Assembly: GCF_040500525.1 (NCBI RefSeq)
Contig: NZ_CP159403.1
Coordinates: 1,007,001 to 1,071,000 of the forward strand
DNA: 64,000 nt
From: Azospirillum formosense
GTDB lineage: Bacteria; Pseudomonadota; Alphaproteobacteria; Azospirillales; Azospirillaceae
Reading direction: 5' to 3'
Part shown: in pieces, positions 8,388 through 19,021 of the stretch
Numbering within the stretch: the stretch's first letter is position 1
How the letters are laid out: each line of letters begins with the position of its first letter
The notes under the pieces: generated by a model
What the model was told of the DNA's origin: nothing
What the model saw: only the letters and a program-made list of their open reading frames with translations
Database searches by the model: none
Position numbers and translations under genes: made by a program

Positions 8388-9312
8388 TCTGGGACTTGAG
8401 CTGGGCGCAAACCGACTTGGCGCGCTCCTCGTCGAGGCCGACGCCCTGGATGCGGTAGAAGATGCCCTTCTCGCCCAGATCGGCCTTGGCGACCTGCATG
8501 GACAGCCCGCCGAGCGCCGCGCCGTAGCGGCTGGTCAGGCGCTTCCATTCCGTCGAGGCCTCGGCCTCGCTGCGCACCGCGGCGAGCTGAACGCGCCAAT
8601 TTCCACCACCCGACGCCTTGGCCGGAGCGGGCGCCGGCTGCGGAGCCGGGGCGGCGGCCACCGGCGGCGCGGGCTGCGGCTTGGGCGCCGCGGCAGGCGG
8701 CGCCGGGGGCGGCGTCTGGGCCTGCGGCGGAGCCGGAGCCGGCTTGACCGCGGGCGGCGGAGCGGCCTTGGGAGCCGGAGCCGTCGGAGCCGGTGCGGGA
8801 AGCGCGGCCACGGCGGGCGGCGGGGCCGGAGCGGCGGCGGGCGGTGGTGCCCCCTCCCCGTCCTGGCGCGGGACCGTGGTGGTCGAGCCCGGCGGGGGCG
8901 GCGGCAGCTGGGCCACCGCGGGCGCCTCCGGCAGGGTCGGCGACGGCGGCAGCTGGGGAGCCACGACCGGCCGCGGCAGCGGCTCCTCCGGCGGCGGCAG
9001 CAGGCGCTCGATCTGCGACTTCGACCCGCGGTCGTTCAGCCGCTCGTAGACCAGCTTGTCCTGGTGCGGCACTTCCATGCCGCCGGGCTGCTCCGGGCGG
9101 GCCTTGGTCGGCGCGCTGTCGGCCATCAGCAGCGGCGGGCCGCCGTCCGGCGTGCCTTGCCCCTTGCCGCCGTAGACGACGACGATCGCGCCGGCGAAGG
9201 CCACGATGCCGACCACCGCCAGACCGAGGCCGAGCAGACCGCGCCGACCTCCCCGTTGCGGCGGCGTGCCGTAGGGATCGCTGGCGTGGTTGACATCGCC
9301 CTCATATCTCAT
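8359..9312 (-). CDS. SPOR-domain cell-envelope protein
   Basis: Probably binds denuded peptidoglycan at the division site. The 317-residue product has a short cytoplasmic head, one membrane helix (about residues 26-46), a long Pro/Ala-rich periplasmic stalk (about 75-235) and a C-terminal SPOR domain (about 238-317) starting [15 protein letters not shown]. The ATG at 9312 overlaps the argS stop by four bases. A much longer reading through this frame up to 10407 is rejected because it would run antisense-frame through argS. This argS-SPOR-nagZ order is conserved in alphaproteobacteria. Confidence 0.9.
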   Translation of the reverse strand: MRYEGDVNHASDPYGTPPQRGGRRGLLGLGLAVVGIVAFAGAIVVVYGGKGQGTPDGGPPLLMADSAPTKARPEQPGGMEVPHQDKLVYERLNDRGSKSQIERLLPPPEEPLPRPVVAPQLPPSPTLPEAPAVAQLPPPPPGSTTTVPRQDGEGAPPPAAAPAPPPAVAALPAPAPTAPAPKAAPPPAVKPAPAPPQAQTPPPAPPAAAPKPQPAPPVAAAPAPQPAPAPAKASGGGNWRVQLAAVRSEAEASTEWKRLTSRYGAALGGLSMQVAKADLGEKGIFYRIQGVGLDEERAKSVCAQLKSQNVGCVVVRP

Positions 9313-11069
9313 GACCGCATTTCCTCCACCGGTTCCACACCCATGACGGCGAGACCGGAGGCGATCACCGTGGCGACCGCGCTGACCAGCGCCAGACGGG
9401 CCACCGTCACCTCCTCGTCGCCGTCGATCAGGAAGCGCAGGCTGGTGTCGTCGCGGCCCTTGTTCCACAGCGCGTGGAAGTCGCTGGCGAGATCGTAGAG
9501 GTAGAAGGCCACGCGGTGCGGCTCGTGCGCTTCGGCGGCGGATTCGACCAGGCGCGGCCAGGTCGCCATGCGCTTGGCCAGCGCCAACTCCTCCTCGCTG
9601 TCGAGGCGGGCGAGGTTGGCCCTGGCGGCCAGAGCCGCCAGCGACAGGTCGGCCCCCGGCAGCGCCGTCGCCGCGTGGCGCAGGACCGAGCGGCAGCGGG
9701 CGTGGGCGTACTGCACGTAGAAGACCGGGTTGTCCTTCGACTGCTCGACGACCTTGGCGAAGTCGAAGTCCAGCGTCTGGTCGTTGCGGCGGGTCAGCAT
9801 GATGAAGCGGACGACGTCGCGGCCGACCTCCTCGATCACGTCGCGCAGCGTCACGAAGGTGCCGGCGCGCTTGGACATCTTCACCGGCTCGCCGTTCTTC
9901 ATCAGATGGACGAGCTGGCAGAGCTTCACGTCCAGCGACGCCTTGCCCTCGGTGATCGCCGTGGTCGCCGCCTGCATGCGCTTGACGTAGCCGCCATGGT
10001 CGGCGCCCCACACGTCGATCTGCAGGTCGAAGCCGCGGCGGTGCTTGTCGTAGTGGTAGGCGATGTCGTTGGAGAAGTAGGTGAAGGACCCGTCCGACTT
10101 CTTCAGCGGACGGTCGACGTCGTCGCCGAAGTCGGTGGACTTGAACAGCGTCTGCGGGCGCGGCTCCCAGTCGTCGGGCTTCTTGCCCTTGGGCGGCTCC
10201 AGCACGCCGACGTAGATCAGGCCGCGGTCCTCCAGCGCCTTCAGCGCCGTGTCCACCGCCCCGGCCTTCACCAGCGCGCGCTCGGAGCTGTAGACGTCCA
10301 TGCGGACGCCGAGGACGCCGAGGTCCTCCTTGATCCATTCCATGATCGTGGCGATGGCGAAGTCGCGGCAGGCCGGCAGCCAGTCGGCCTCGTCCGCGCC
10401 GACCCACCTGTTGCCGTCGCGCTCGGCCAGGGCCTGCCCGACCTCCTTCAGATACTCGCCGGGATAGAGGCCCGCCGGGATCTCTCCGATGTCCTCGCCC
10501 AGCGCCTCGCGGTAGCGCAGGAAGGTGGAGCGGCCCAGCACGTCGACCTGGGCGCCGGCGTCGTTGATGTAATACTCCCGGCTGACGGCGTAACCGGCCT
10601 TCTCCAGCAGCGCGGCCAGAGCGTCGCCGAAGACGGCGCCGCGCCCGTGGGCGGCGTGCAGCGGGCCGGTGGGGTTGGCCGAGACGTATTCGACGTTCAC
10701 CGGACGCTTGCCGCCCAGCGTGCTCCCGCCATAGGCGGTGCCGGCGGTGAGCACGTCGCGGATGCGGTCGCGCCAGACGTCGGCCGACAGGCGCAGGTTC
10801 ACGAAGCCCGGACCGGCGATCTCGGCGCTCGCCACGTCGGGGCGGGTCTTCAGCTTCGCCACCAGCAGCTCGGCCAGCGCGCGGGGCGGCTTGCCCGCCG
10901 GCTTGGCCAGGATCATCGCCGCGTTGGTCGACAGGTCGCCGTGCGCCGCCTCGCGCGGCGGCTCCACCGTCAGGCGCGCGGTGTCGAGCCCCGCCGGAAT
11001 CTGGCCCTCGGCGGCCAGCTCGTCCAGCAGCTTGCGGATGTCGTTCTCGAAGACCTTGAAGATGTTCAT
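9309..11069 (-). CDS. argS: Arginyl-tRNA synthetase
   Basis: Class I synthetase charging tRNA-Arg. 586 residues from [15 protein letters not shown]; contains the N-terminal Add1 tRNA-binding domain (1-110), the HIGH-like motif in [18 protein letters not shown] (about 130-147), and a C-terminal anticodon-binding DALR domain ending in [19 protein letters not shown]. The KMSK-region reads [14 protein letters not shown], so unlike many ArgRS this one has a canonical KMSK. The continuous frame extends further upstream to 12200 but that part lies within dgt and is not coding; the ATG at 11069 is the family start. It follows dgt by 32 bp. Confidence 0.96.
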   Translation of the reverse strand: MNIFKVFENDIRKLLDELAAEGQIPAGLDTARLTVEPPREAAHGDLSTNAAMILAKPAGKPPRALAELLVAKLKTRPDVASAEIAGPGFVNLRLSADVWRDRIRDVLTAGTAYGGSTLGGKRPVNVEYVSANPTGPLHAAHGRGAVFGDALAALLEKAGYAVSREYYINDAGAQVDVLGRSTFLRYREALGEDIGEIPAGLYPGEYLKEVGQALAERDGNRWVGADEADWLPACRDFAIATIMEWIKEDLGVLGVRMDVYSSERALVKAGAVDTALKALEDRGLIYVGVLEPPKGKKPDDWEPRPQTLFKSTDFGDDVDRPLKKSDGSFTYFSNDIAYHYDKHRRGFDLQIDVWGADHGGYVKRMQAATTAITEGKASLDVKLCQLVHLMKNGEPVKMSKRAGTFVTLRDVIEEVGRDVVRFIMLTRRNDQTLDFDFAKVVEQSKDNPVFYVQYAHARCRSVLRHAATALPGADLSLAALAARANLARLDSEEELALAKRMATWPRLVESAAEAHEPHRVAFYLYDLASDFHALWNKGRDDTSLRFLIDGDEEVTVARLALVSAVATVIASGLAVMGVEPVEEMRS

Positions 11070-11101
11070 CGGTTCAATTCTTGCTTTAGGTCTGGGCCGT
11101 T

Positions 11102-12301
11102 TTAGGTCTTGGCGTCCATGTCGAACAGGCGGGCGTATTCGGCGAGCGCGTAGCGGTCGGTCATCCCGGCGATGTAGTCGGCGACCAGCCGCGCCAGCAC
11201 CGTCCGGTCCGCCTGCCCGCCCTGCTTCGCGACATCTTCCTGCCACTGGGTCGGCAGGGTGTTCGGCTCGGCCATGAACAGGTCGAACAGGGCGGTGACC
11301 ACGCGCTTGCACTTGCTCATCTCCCGGTTCACCCGGTAGTGGCGGTACATGCGCTGTTTCAGGAAGGCGCGCAAGGGCCGCTGCGCCTCGAACATCGCGG
11401 GGGAGAAGCTGACGACCGGCTCCGGCAGGGCGCGCAGCTCGGCGGCGCTGCCGGGGCGGTGGCGGTCCAGCCGCTCCCGCGTCTCGGCCAGCAGATCGAC
11501 GATCATGTTGTTGATCATCCGCCGGATCGTCTCGTGGATCAGGCGGGAGCGCTCCAGCCCCGGGTAGCGGTCGCAGACCTGCCGCACCACCGGGCCGACC
11601 AGCGGCAGCTCCGCCACCTCGTCCACCGTGAACAGGCCGGCGCGCAGCCCGTCGTCGATGTCGTGGTTGTTGTAGGCGATGTCGTCGGCCAGGGCCGCCA
11701 CCTGCGCCTCGGCGCCGGGGTTGGTGTGAAGCTCCAGGTCCCAGCGCTCCTGGAAGGCGGCCAGCGTCGTCGGGAGGCGCGCGTCGCCGTGCAGCGGCAG
11801 CAGCGGGCCGTTGTGCTTGACCACGCCCTCCAGCGTCTCCCAGGTCAGGTTCAGCCCGTCGAAGTCGGCGTAGCGCCGCTCCAGCATCGTCAGGATGCGC
11901 AGCGTCTGGTCGTTGTGCGCGAAGCCGCCATAGGGCGCCATGCAGGCGTTCAGCGCGTCCTCGCCGGCGTGGCCGAAGGGGGTGTGGCCGAGATCGTGGG
12001 CGAGCGCCACCGCCTCCGCCAGATCCTCGTTCAGCCCCAGGGCGCGGCTGATCGAGCGGGCAATCTGCGCCACCTCCAGGCTGTGGGTCAGGCGGGTGCG
12101 GAAATAGTCGCCCTCGTGATAGACGAAGACCTGCGTCTTGTATTTCAGCTTGCGGAAGCCGCCGGAATGCACAATGCGGTCGCGGTCGCGCTGATAGCAC
12201 GAGCGCGTCGGGCTTTCCGGCTCCGGGAACAGCCGGCCGCGCGTCTGTGCGGGGTCGCAGCCATAGGGCGCCGGGCGATCCTGGAAGAAGTCCGCCGTCA
12301 T
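11102..12301 (-). CDS. dgt: dGTP triphosphohydrolase-like HD-domain protein
   Basis: Hydrolyses dNTPs (classically dGTP to deoxyguanosine and triphosphate), limiting nucleotide pools. 399 residues from ATG 12301 ([14 protein letters not shown]), the usual start for the alphaproteobacterial type-2 proteins; an in-frame earlier start at 12337 adds 12 unconserved residues. HD-domain metal ligands are visible: [15 protein letters not shown] (H about 75), [15 protein letters not shown] with the HD pair, and [14 protein letters not shown] with the distal Asp. Divergent from erpA across a 203-bp gap, an arrangement conserved in the group. Confidence 0.93.
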   Translation of the reverse strand: MTADFFQDRPAPYGCDPAQTRGRLFPEPESPTRSCYQRDRDRIVHSGGFRKLKYKTQVFVYHEGDYFRTRLTHSLEVAQIARSISRALGLNEDLAEAVALAHDLGHTPFGHAGEDALNACMAPYGGFAHNDQTLRILTMLERRYADFDGLNLTWETLEGVVKHNGPLLPLHGDARLPTTLAAFQERWDLELHTNPGAEAQVAALADDIAYNNHDIDDGLRAGLFTVDEVAELPLVGPVVRQVCDRYPGLERSRLIHETIRRMINNMIVDLLAETRERLDRHRPGSAAELRALPEPVVSFSPAMFEAQRPLRAFLKQRMYRHYRVNREMSKCKRVVTALFDLFMAEPNTLPTQWQEDVAKQGGQADRTVLARLVADYIAGMTDRYALAEYARLFDMDAKT

Positions 12302-12504
12302 GGCGCGGACACTACCGGCGCAAACCGCGCTGCGCAACGGCGAAGGCGGAGACCCGCCGAGACATCCGGCAGCCGCACGCAGGCAAACCGCAGGTCAGGC
12401 ATGAGTTCGCCGGACATGCCTTTGACGAAAGGCGGACGCACCCTTACATTCGTCATCGTGTCGTCTGTCCCGCGAAACACCCGCGAAACACCGAGGTCCG
12501 TCCC

Positions 12505-12873
12505 ATGCCCGACACCGCCCTTCCCGCCACCGCGCAAGAGGGTGCGCGCGTTCTGACCGTGTCCGACAGCGCTGCCAAGCGCGTCGCCTTCCTGATCGAG
12601 CACGAGGGCGATCCGGCCCTGATGCTGCGCCTGACCGTGTCGGGCGGCGGCTGCTCCGGCTTCCAGTACGGCTTCGCCTTCGACGCCACGGCGAACGAGG
12701 ACGATCATGTCTTCGAGAAGAACGGCGTGAAGGTCGTGACCGACGACGTCTCGCTGGACCTGCTGGCCGGCTCCACCCTCGACTATGTCGAGGACCTGAT
12801 GGGCGCCGCGTTCCAGATCAAGAACCCGAACGCCACGGCCTCCTGCGGCTGCGGCAACTCCTTCGCCGCCTGA
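12505..12873 (+). CDS. erpA: Iron-sulfur cluster insertion protein ErpA (A-type carrier)
   Basis: Carries Fe-S clusters to apo-enzymes. 122 residues from ATG 12505; the A-type fold shows the three invariant cysteines in GGGCSGFQY (about residue 52) and SCGCGNSFAA at the extreme C-terminus (about 114-116). The frame is open further upstream but with no conserved residues before MPDTALP. Divergent from dgt and followed 45 bp later by xth. The alternative IscA assignment is less likely because no isc/suf genes are nearby and this dgt-erpA-xth order is typical of ErpA. Confidence 0.92.
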   Translation: MPDTALPATAQEGARVLTVSDSAAKRVAFLIEHEGDPALMLRLTVSGGGCSGFQYGFAFDATANEDDHVFEKNGVKVVTDDVSLDLLAGSTLDYVEDLMGAAFQIKNPNATASCGCGNSFAA

Positions 12874-12918
12874 CGGTTCCGTCCTCCCCCGACCTTTGCC
12901 GAACAAGAAGAACACGAC

Positions 12919-13704
12919 GTGAAGATCGCCACCTGGAACGTCAACTCGGCGAAGGCCCGCCTTCCGCTGATCACCGACTGGCTGCGCGCGGAGTCCCCGG
13001 ACGTCGCGCTGCTCCAGGAAATCAAGTGCGAGACCGCGGCCTTCCCCCGCGCCGCCTTCGAGGATTTGGGCTATCACGTCACGCCGGTGGGGCAGAAGTC
13101 CTACAACGGCGTGGCCTTCCTCTCCAAAGCGCCGCACGAGGACGTTCTGATCCGCCTGCCCGGCGAGCCGGAGGACGAGCAGGCCCGCTACGTCGAGGCC
13201 ACGGTGGCCGGTGTGCGCATCGCCTCGCTCTACCTGCCCAACGGCAATCCGCTCGGGACGGAGAAGTTCGCCTACAAGCTCCGCTGGATGGACCGGCTGC
13301 ACGCCCATGCCCACGGTCTGTTGGCGCAGGAAATCCCCTTCGTGCTGGGCGGCGACTACAACATCATTCCGGAGCCGCGCGACGTCTTCGACCCGGTGGC
13401 CTTCGCCGGTGACGCCCTGTTCCAGCCCGAATCGCGGGCGAAGTTCCGCGCCCTGCTGAATCTGGGGCTGACCGAAGCCTACCGCGCCCTGCACGACGAC
13501 GACCACGCCTACACCTTCTGGGACTATCAGGCGGGCTGCTGGCCGCGCGATCTCGGGTTGCGGATCGACCACTTCCTGTTGTCCCCGCAGGCCGCCGACC
13601 GTCTGGTGGACTGCCGCATCGACCGCCGCCCGCGCGGCGCGGAAAAGGCGTCCGATCACACGCCCGTCCTGCTCGAACTGCGCGACGGGTCAGACATTTC
13701 TTAA
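12919..13704 (+). CDS. xth: Exodeoxyribonuclease III (AP endonuclease)
   Basis: Base-excision repair enzyme that cuts at abasic sites and degrades 3' ends of duplex DNA. 261 residues starting at GTG 12919 (KIATWNVNSAKARL), with the endonuclease/exonuclease/phosphatase fold motifs LLQEIKCE (metal-binding Glu, about residue 36), YLPNGNP, GGDYNIIPEPRDV (catalytic Asp/Asn), and the terminal SDHTPVLLEL with the catalytic Asp-His pair. Placed 45 bp after erpA and probably co-transcribed with it. Confidence 0.94.
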   Translation: MKIATWNVNSAKARLPLITDWLRAESPDVALLQEIKCETAAFPRAAFEDLGYHVTPVGQKSYNGVAFLSKAPHEDVLIRLPGEPEDEQARYVEATVAGVRIASLYLPNGNPLGTEKFAYKLRWMDRLHAHAHGLLAQEIPFVLGGDYNIIPEPRDVFDPVAFAGDALFQPESRAKFRALLNLGLTEAYRALHDDDHAYTFWDYQAGCWPRDLGLRIDHFLLSPQAADRLVDCRIDRRPRGAEKASDHTPVLLELRDGSDIS

Positions 13705-13778
13705 ATTTTTTCGCGCATCCTCTAGACCGACTCGGAAACCGAGCGAACGTCCATCCGCGGGGGAGAGGCGGCAAGACG

Positions 13779-14351
13779 ATGGTCTGGGGACAGGACAGCG
13801 GCCGCAGAGCGATCGAAGAGCTGTTGACGGCCATCGAGCAGCAGGCCGGCGAAGCGGTCGCCCTGGGAGCGCGCGCGCAGCGCGACATCGAAGAGGACCG
13901 TTTCTCCTCCTTCCTCGGCTTCCGCCGCAAGGTCGAGGAGGTGCGCGCCCTCGTCGCCCTGACGGAAGAGCGCCTGACGACCGTCACCACGGCCAAGCTG
14001 GCCGACCTGCGCACGGAATTCGAGCGGATCGACCTGTTGCTGACCGGCCTGCTGGCCCGCGCCACCCGCAATTATTTCGAACGCATGCGTGACGATCAGG
14101 CGCTTCCCATCGGCGCGCGCGAGTTGTTCGAGCCGGAACTGAAGATCATCGAAGAGATGCGCGGCAAGCTGGACCGCCCGCATTACGCGGGCCGCGTGTC
14201 GGCAACGGTGATCGAGGATCTGGAGGCGACCGGCGTCATGATCCGCAAGGTCATCAGCCGCGCCCCCAGCCTGCCCGATTTCTCCGACTCCCCAACACCG
14301 CCGAAGCCGACGAAGCGGCTGTCGAATCTGGGCCGCCCGATCCGGATGTGA
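13779..14351 (+). CDS. Hypothetical protein, helical, unknown function
   Basis: 190 residues with no family I recognise. It is almost entirely charged helix-forming sequence (Glu/Arg/Lys/Leu-rich, about residues 1-150) with no membrane segment or signal peptide, suggesting a cytoplasmic coiled-coil or helical-bundle protein; the last 35 residues are Pro-rich and disordered. A good ribosome site (GGGGGAGAGG about 10 bases upstream) supports the ATG at 13779. It stands alone between xth and the convergent guaA gene. GC and codon use are like its neighbours, so it is likely resident rather than recently acquired. Confidence 0.75.
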   Translation: MVWGQDSGRRAIEELLTAIEQQAGEAVALGARAQRDIEEDRFSSFLGFRRKVEEVRALVALTEERLTTVTTAKLADLRTEFERIDLLLTGLLARATRNYFERMRDDQALPIGARELFEPELKIIEEMRGKLDRPHYAGRVSATVIEDLEATGVMIRKVISRAPSLPDFSDSPTPPKPTKRLSNLGRPIRM

Positions 14352-14569
14352 CGCGCCCGCGTGGAACGGTTGCCCACCGCGCCGCAAGGACCATTCCCGG
14401 ACGGCACCGGTGTGACCGAGCGCCCTGAAAAGCGGCGTGGTGATGCGAACACGATCACATAGGCGCCTCCGCCGCGGGGGTGCCCCCACAGACCTCCCCA
14501 CAGCGGACTTGCCCCGGCTTGTTCAAGCGGCGACCGAACCCCGGCCGCCGCAGACCCAAGCCCTTGACA

Positions 14570-16120
14570 TCACTCCCACTCGATGGTGCCGGGCGGCTTC
14601 GAGGTGATGTCGTAGACGACGCGGTTGACGCCGCGCACCTCGTTGACGATGCGGTTCGACACGCGGGCCAGGAAGTCGTGCGGGAACGGGTACCAATCGG
14701 CGGTCATGCCGTCGGTCGAGGTCACCGCGCGCAGGGCCAGCACGTGGTCGTAGGTCCGCCCGTCGCCCATCACGCCCACGGTGCGCACCGGGAGCAGCAC
14801 CGCGAAGGCCTGCCAGATCGCGTCGTAGAGGCCGGCGTTGCGGATTTCCTCCAGATAGACCGTGTCGGCCTTGCGCAGGATGTCCAGCTTCTCCGGCGTG
14901 ATCTCGCCGGGAACGCGGATGGCGAGGCCGGGACCGGGGAAGGGGTGGCGGCCGATGAAGGCGGCCGGCAGGCCGAGTTCACGGCCGAGCGCGCGGACCT
15001 CGTCCTTGAACAGCTCGCGCAGCGGCTCCACCAGCTTCAGCTTCATGCGCTCCGGCAGGCCGCCGACGTTGTGGTGCGACTTGATGGTGACCGACGGGCC
15101 GCCGGTGAAGGACACGCTCTCGATCACGTCGGGGTACAGCGTTCCCTGGGCCAGGAACTGCGCGCCGCCGACCTTGGCGCTCTCCTCGTCGAAGACCTCG
15201 ATGAACAGGCCGCCGATGATCTTGCGCTTCTGCTCCGGGTCGGTGACGCCGGCCAGCTTGCCCAGGAACAGCTCGGACGCGTTCCGGTGGACCAGCGGGA
15301 TGTTGTAGTGGTCGCGGAACAGCGTCACCACCTCCTCCGCCTCGCCGGCGCGCATCAGGCCGGTGTCGACGAAGATGCAGGTGAGCTGGTCGCCGATGGC
15401 CTCGTGGATCAGCACGGCGGCCACCGAGGAATCGACGCCGCCCGACAGGCCGCAGATCACCTTGCCGGTGCCGACCTGGGCGCGGATCTTCTCGATGGCC
15501 TGCTGCTTGAAGGCGGCCATGGTCCAGTCGCCCTTCAGGCCCGCGACGCGGTGCACGAAGTTCGACAGGAGCTGCGCGCCGTGCGGGGTGTGCACGACCT
15601 CCGGGTGGAACTGCACGCCGTAGAACTGGCGGGCGTCGTCGGCGATGGCGGCGAAGGGCGCGCCGTCGCTGACCGCGACGGCCTGGAAGCCGTCCGGCAG
15701 GGCGGTGACGCGGTCGCCGTGGCTCATCCACACCTGCTCGCGCGAGCCGACCGCCCACAGCCCGTCGAACAGGGCGCAGGTCTGCTTCACCTCGATGAAG
15801 GCGCGCCCGAACTCGCGGTGGTCGGAGCCCGAGACGGTGCCGCCGAGCTGGTGGCACATCGTCTGCTGGCCGTAGCAGATGCCCAGGACCGGAACGCCCA
15901 GCGTGAAGACCACCTCCGGCGCGCGGGGGCCGTTCTCTTCGGTGACCGAGGCCGGGCTGCCCGACAGGATGATCGCCTTCGGCGCGTAGTCGCGAATCCG
16001 CTCCTCGCTCATGCTGAACGGATGGATTTCGCAGTAAACGCCGGCTTCACGGACGCGGCGGGCGATGAGCTGGGTCACCTGCGACCCGAAATCGAGGATG
16101 AGAACGCGCTCGGCGGACAT
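14570..16120 (-). CDS. guaA: GMP synthase (glutamine-hydrolysing)
   Basis: Converts XMP to GMP using glutamine and ATP, last step of guanine nucleotide synthesis. 516 residues from [14 protein letters not shown] (ATG 16120; a start 27 bases upstream is less conserved). The N-terminal class I glutaminase shows the nucleophile in GICYGQQTM (about residue 82) and the His/Glu pair around GVQFHPEV; the ATP-pyrophosphatase has the P-loop SGGVDSS (about 226-232); the C-terminal dimerisation domain ends with the conserved KPPGTIEWE. Downstream of a GNAT gene by 35 bp. guaB lies 8 kb to the right. Confidence 0.97.
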   Translation of the reverse strand: MSAERVLILDFGSQVTQLIARRVREAGVYCEIHPFSMSEERIRDYAPKAIILSGSPASVTEENGPRAPEVVFTLGVPVLGICYGQQTMCHQLGGTVSGSDHREFGRAFIEVKQTCALFDGLWAVGSREQVWMSHGDRVTALPDGFQAVAVSDGAPFAAIADDARQFYGVQFHPEVVHTPHGAQLLSNFVHRVAGLKGDWTMAAFKQQAIEKIRAQVGTGKVICGLSGGVDSSVAAVLIHEAIGDQLTCIFVDTGLMRAGEAEEVVTLFRDHYNIPLVHRNASELFLGKLAGVTDPEQKRKIIGGLFIEVFDEESAKVGGAQFLAQGTLYPDVIESVSFTGGPSVTIKSHHNVGGLPERMKLKLVEPLRELFKDEVRALGRELGLPAAFIGRHPFPGPGLAIRVPGEITPEKLDILRKADTVYLEEIRNAGLYDAIWQAFAVLLPVRTVGVMGDGRTYDHVLALRAVTSTDGMTADWYPFPHDFLARVSNRIVNEVRGVNRVVYDITSKPPGTIEWE

Positions 16121-16155
16121 GGACGACAACCTGATGCGGGGGGACAAGCCCCTGA

Positions 16156-16713
16156 CTACCGCATTTCAGGCCCCGCGGACAAGCGTGCAAGCGGGGCGAG
16201 GTCGCGCCAGCCATAGGCGATCTCCACCAGTTCCTTCCCGGCGAAGCGGATGGGGCGCTCCGCCACGCGGACACCGCCCAACCGCTCGTAGAACCAGCGC
16301 GCCGGATTGTCGCGCAGGCACCAGACCACGGCGGTGCGCTTGCCGCCCTCCTGGAGCCGTTCGGCCATGGTCGCCATCAGGCGGCGGCCGAGCCCCTGCC
16401 CCTGCGCCTCGTCCAGCAGATAGAGGGCGTAGAATTCCCCCTCGTACCCCTCGACGGGAATGCGGCGCCCGCCGTAGGTGGCGAATCCGACCACGGAGTC
16501 CGCGGCGTCCGCCACGACCAGGGCGCCCTGCCCCGGCCCATGCGCCTGGACGGCGTTGTGCCAGCGCATCGCCGCGGCGGCTTCCGACAGGTTGACGAGG
16601 TAGGCGTCGGGGACGAGGCCCGGATAGGTGGATTGCCATGTGGCGACGTGGACCTTGGCGATGCCCACCGCGTCCGACGGGCGCGCGTCGCGAATCACCA
16701 GCGCTTCATCCAT
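16156..16713 (-). CDS. GNAT family N-acetyltransferase
   Basis: 185-residue acetyl-CoA-dependent acetyltransferase of unknown substrate. The acetyl-CoA pyrophosphate loop is visible as [10 protein letters not shown] (about residues 110-119), after the beta-strand [10 protein letters not shown], with a final strand [12 protein letters not shown] typical of RimI/PhnO-like enzymes. The N-terminus [27 protein letters not shown] resembles the subgroup often annotated as modifying small molecules or protein N-termini. It is 35 bp upstream of guaA on the same strand and could share its transcript. Confidence 0.85.
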   Translation of the reverse strand: MDEALVIRDARPSDAVGIAKVHVATWQSTYPGLVPDAYLVNLSEAAAAMRWHNAVQAHGPGQGALVVADAADSVVGFATYGGRRIPVEGYEGEFYALYLLDEAQGQGLGRRLMATMAERLQEGGKRTAVVWCLRDNPARWFYERLGGVRVAERPIRFAGKELVEIAYGWRDLAPLARLSAGPEMR

Positions 16714-16837
16714 GGGACACCTCCGGACCCGTTGCCCACCCTAATGGAAACTGGGAGCCGGGCCGGAGGATATCCAGTCAGCCAAAAGGGCCGGAACGGG
16801 GCGGCGGTGGAAGGCCGCCGCACCGCCGGCCTTCGGG

Positions 16838-17860
16838 TTACTGGGCCGGAAGGGCCGGAACGCCCGCCTGCCACTGGTCCCAGTGGGACACGATGTGGTC
16901 GGTCATGCGCGAACCGACCAGGGCCACGTTCTCCACCGTCTCGGCGAAACCGCCGGCGGTCTCGCCCGGCTTCGGGTCGAGATGCTCCAGCGTGGTTTCC
17001 TTGGGGTTGCCCTGGTCGAAGTTCACGGCACCGCGCAGGCTCATCACCCGGTCGGAGCCCAGCGTGCGCTTGATGACCAGCGTGATCGCCGCGGCCTCCA
17101 TCTCAGTGATGACGTAGTCGTCGGCGCCGTAGAGCTTGGCGATGTACTGGGCCTGCTCGGACATGCCGGGGCCGTGGAAGAAGGTGTCGCCGGTCATGTG
17201 CGTGCCGGTGCCGACGAAGGGCGCGCGCCGGGCGGCATCCTGCGGGTAGCGCTGGCGGTAGGCTCGGGCGCTGTCGGAATCCTTCAGCGGCGTATCACCG
17301 GTCAGCTTCATCGCCCAGGAGACCAGCGTCGGGTTCAGCTGGAACAGGCGGACGGACTCGTAGCCCTTGCGCGGCATGAAGGTCGGCTCGCCCGGCTTGC
17401 CCTCCTCCGGCGCCCAGCGGTGGCCCAGATCGTAATCCACCAGCCAGGTCGCCCAGTTGACCTCGGCGATGGTGCCGCGCGACGGCGGCGTGCCGGCCAC
17501 GCCGGAGATGATGAAATAGGCCTGCGACAGGTCGAGCTGCGGGTTCAGCAGGATGGCCTGCATGGACGCGGAGGAGCTGACCTTGCCCATCCCCAGGACC
17601 GCGCCGCAGACGCCGTCGGCGTTGCAGTAGACGGGGTTCAGCGCGCCCTTCACGGCGATCGGCTCGGCAGACTGCCAGTAGCGCTCATACCAGTTCTGGA
17701 ACTCGCCGGCGCGGTCGCCGGTGTTCTTGCCGATCTCGAACATGGCGCCGACGAACACCTTGACCTTGACCGGCTCAGCCGCTTCGGCGGAGGTGCCCAG
17801 CCCCAATAGGAATAAGGCGGACAGGGCGGCGCTCCGCCAGCGGGACGTGTTCCACATCAT
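16838..17860 (-). CDS. Purine nucleoside permease (NUP) family periplasmic protein
   Basis: 340 residues from ATG 17860 (MMWNTSRWRSAALSALFLLG), with a Sec signal peptide cleaved near TSAEA-AEP (about residue 27). The mature part matches the NUP family (first described as a fungal purine nucleoside permease, fold related to nucleoside phosphorylases): KVFVGAMFEIGKNTGDRAGEFQNWYERYW at the start, ISGVAGTPPSRGTIAEVNWA in the middle, and EMEAAAITLV near the end. Function in bacteria is unproven; it may bind or cleave nucleosides in the periplasm. Neighbouring guaA and guaB make a purine link attractive but this is inference. Confidence 0.78.
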   Translation of the reverse strand: MMWNTSRWRSAALSALFLLGLGTSAEAAEPVKVKVFVGAMFEIGKNTGDRAGEFQNWYERYWQSAEPIAVKGALNPVYCNADGVCGAVLGMGKVSSSASMQAILLNPQLDLSQAYFIISGVAGTPPSRGTIAEVNWATWLVDYDLGHRWAPEEGKPGEPTFMPRKGYESVRLFQLNPTLVSWAMKLTGDTPLKDSDSARAYRQRYPQDAARRAPFVGTGTHMTGDTFFHGPGMSEQAQYIAKLYGADDYVITEMEAAAITLVIKRTLGSDRVMSLRGAVNFDQGNPKETTLEHLDPKPGETAGGFAETVENVALVGSRMTDHIVSHWDQWQAGVPALPAQ

Positions 17861-18234
17861 TGCGCTCCAACATGCGGGGAAAAGTCGCACCCTAACCGCA
17901 AACCTCGCGGTATGACCCGCACGAAATCAGCAGAGCCCCCCGTGCGTCCCCGCATGAGGACGGCCCTCACTCCACGTCTGTCCGGGCCGCAAGCCCGCTC
18001 CCTTGCTGCCCCCCTCACTTCCGCTTCCCAACAAACAATCTCCATCAGTTCGCGAACACTCTCATATCCATCTCAGTTCAATGCCCTTCAAAGAAAAAAC
18101 CGTTACTGAAATCGCTGGCGAGCAAGGCGACTTTCAACCGCTACGTCTCCGAGCGCCCCCGTGACGAGGAGGACAAGCAGCGGCTCGCTGATTCGGAGGC
18201 CGCTTGGCAGAAACTGCAGGCCTACGGCAGCCGG

Positions 18235-18987
18235 ATGTCCGGTGCGCTGTCCGAGGTCGGGCGCAAGACCCAAGAAATTCTGGAAGCCCAACAGCGCGGC
18301 GACATTTCGATGGACGAGATGAACGAACGCCTGAAGCCGGTCCAGGACTCGTTCAAGGGCGAGATCGCGGCGACCCGTGGCGCCTATGGAAAGCCGACCG
18401 ACCAGACGGCCATTCTCAGCGACGCCAGCGGATTTGCGAAAAACATGCAAGGCTTCAAATCCGCGCTGGCCTCCATGGGCGAGGACGCTGGCTTTGCGGA
18501 ACTGTACGCGCCGGACGGCGAGGCCGCCGAGCAGAAGCTTGAGGAACTCGGCTTCGACCGGACCGTCTTCGGCAACGCGTTCCAGACATTTGCGGAAACC
18601 GTGGACATTCCCGGCATCGGGCCCAAATCCGCTTCCCTGAAGGCCGACGCCGCCGCTCCGACCCCGGCGCCCACCGCGGAAAGCAAAATTGCCACGGAGA
18701 CGCCAGCCGTCACGGAAATGCCGGCCGCCGAAAGCCCATCGCCGCCGGACACCGTCGGCAAGCCGGCTTCGAGCGCCCCTGGCAACGCGCAGGCGGCGTT
18801 GTCCTTGCTCCAATCGGCCCTTGCGTCGGGCGCGTCGAAAGGCGGAACCGGTGTCCTGGGCGCGATTGCCGGAAACGCCGGCGAAGGCCAGAACACGGTC
18901 GCCAGCGGCCTGCTGGAAGCCCTGAAGGCCGGAACGGGAAAGCCGCAAACCGGAAACGCGCAGACCGGCGACACACCGCCGGCCTGA
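18235..18987 (+). CDS. Hypothetical protein, N-terminus uncertain (suspected frameshift)
   Basis: No recognised family. From the only in-frame ATG (18235) the product has 250 residues: a helical part to about residue 135 and an Ala/Pro/Thr-rich low-complexity tail. No signal peptide or membrane helix is visible. That ATG has no ribosome site, and the same frame stays open with typical high-GC codon use back to 18082. An ATG at 18081 begins MPFKEK in another frame and would join this frame if the A6 run at 18094-18099 had five bases. The real gene may therefore be 18081-18987, about 301 residues, either frameshifted or read by slippage. Confidence 0.6.
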   Translation: MSGALSEVGRKTQEILEAQQRGDISMDEMNERLKPVQDSFKGEIAATRGAYGKPTDQTAILSDASGFAKNMQGFKSALASMGEDAGFAELYAPDGEAAEQKLEELGFDRTVFGNAFQTFAETVDIPGIGPKSASLKADAAAPTPAPTAESKIATETPAVTEMPAAESPSPPDTVGKPASSAPGNAQAALSLLQSALASGASKGGTGVLGAIAGNAGEGQNTVASGLLEALKAGTGKPQTGNAQTGDTPPA

Positions 18988-19021
18988 CGCATGCCACCGG
19001 AGAGGGGTCTCCCCGCCGATG

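Noticed and set aside
9309..12200. 963-codon frame joining argS to upstream sequence
   Set aside because: The extra part is the wrong frame of dgt; argS begins at ATG 11069 with family-typical MNIFKVF.
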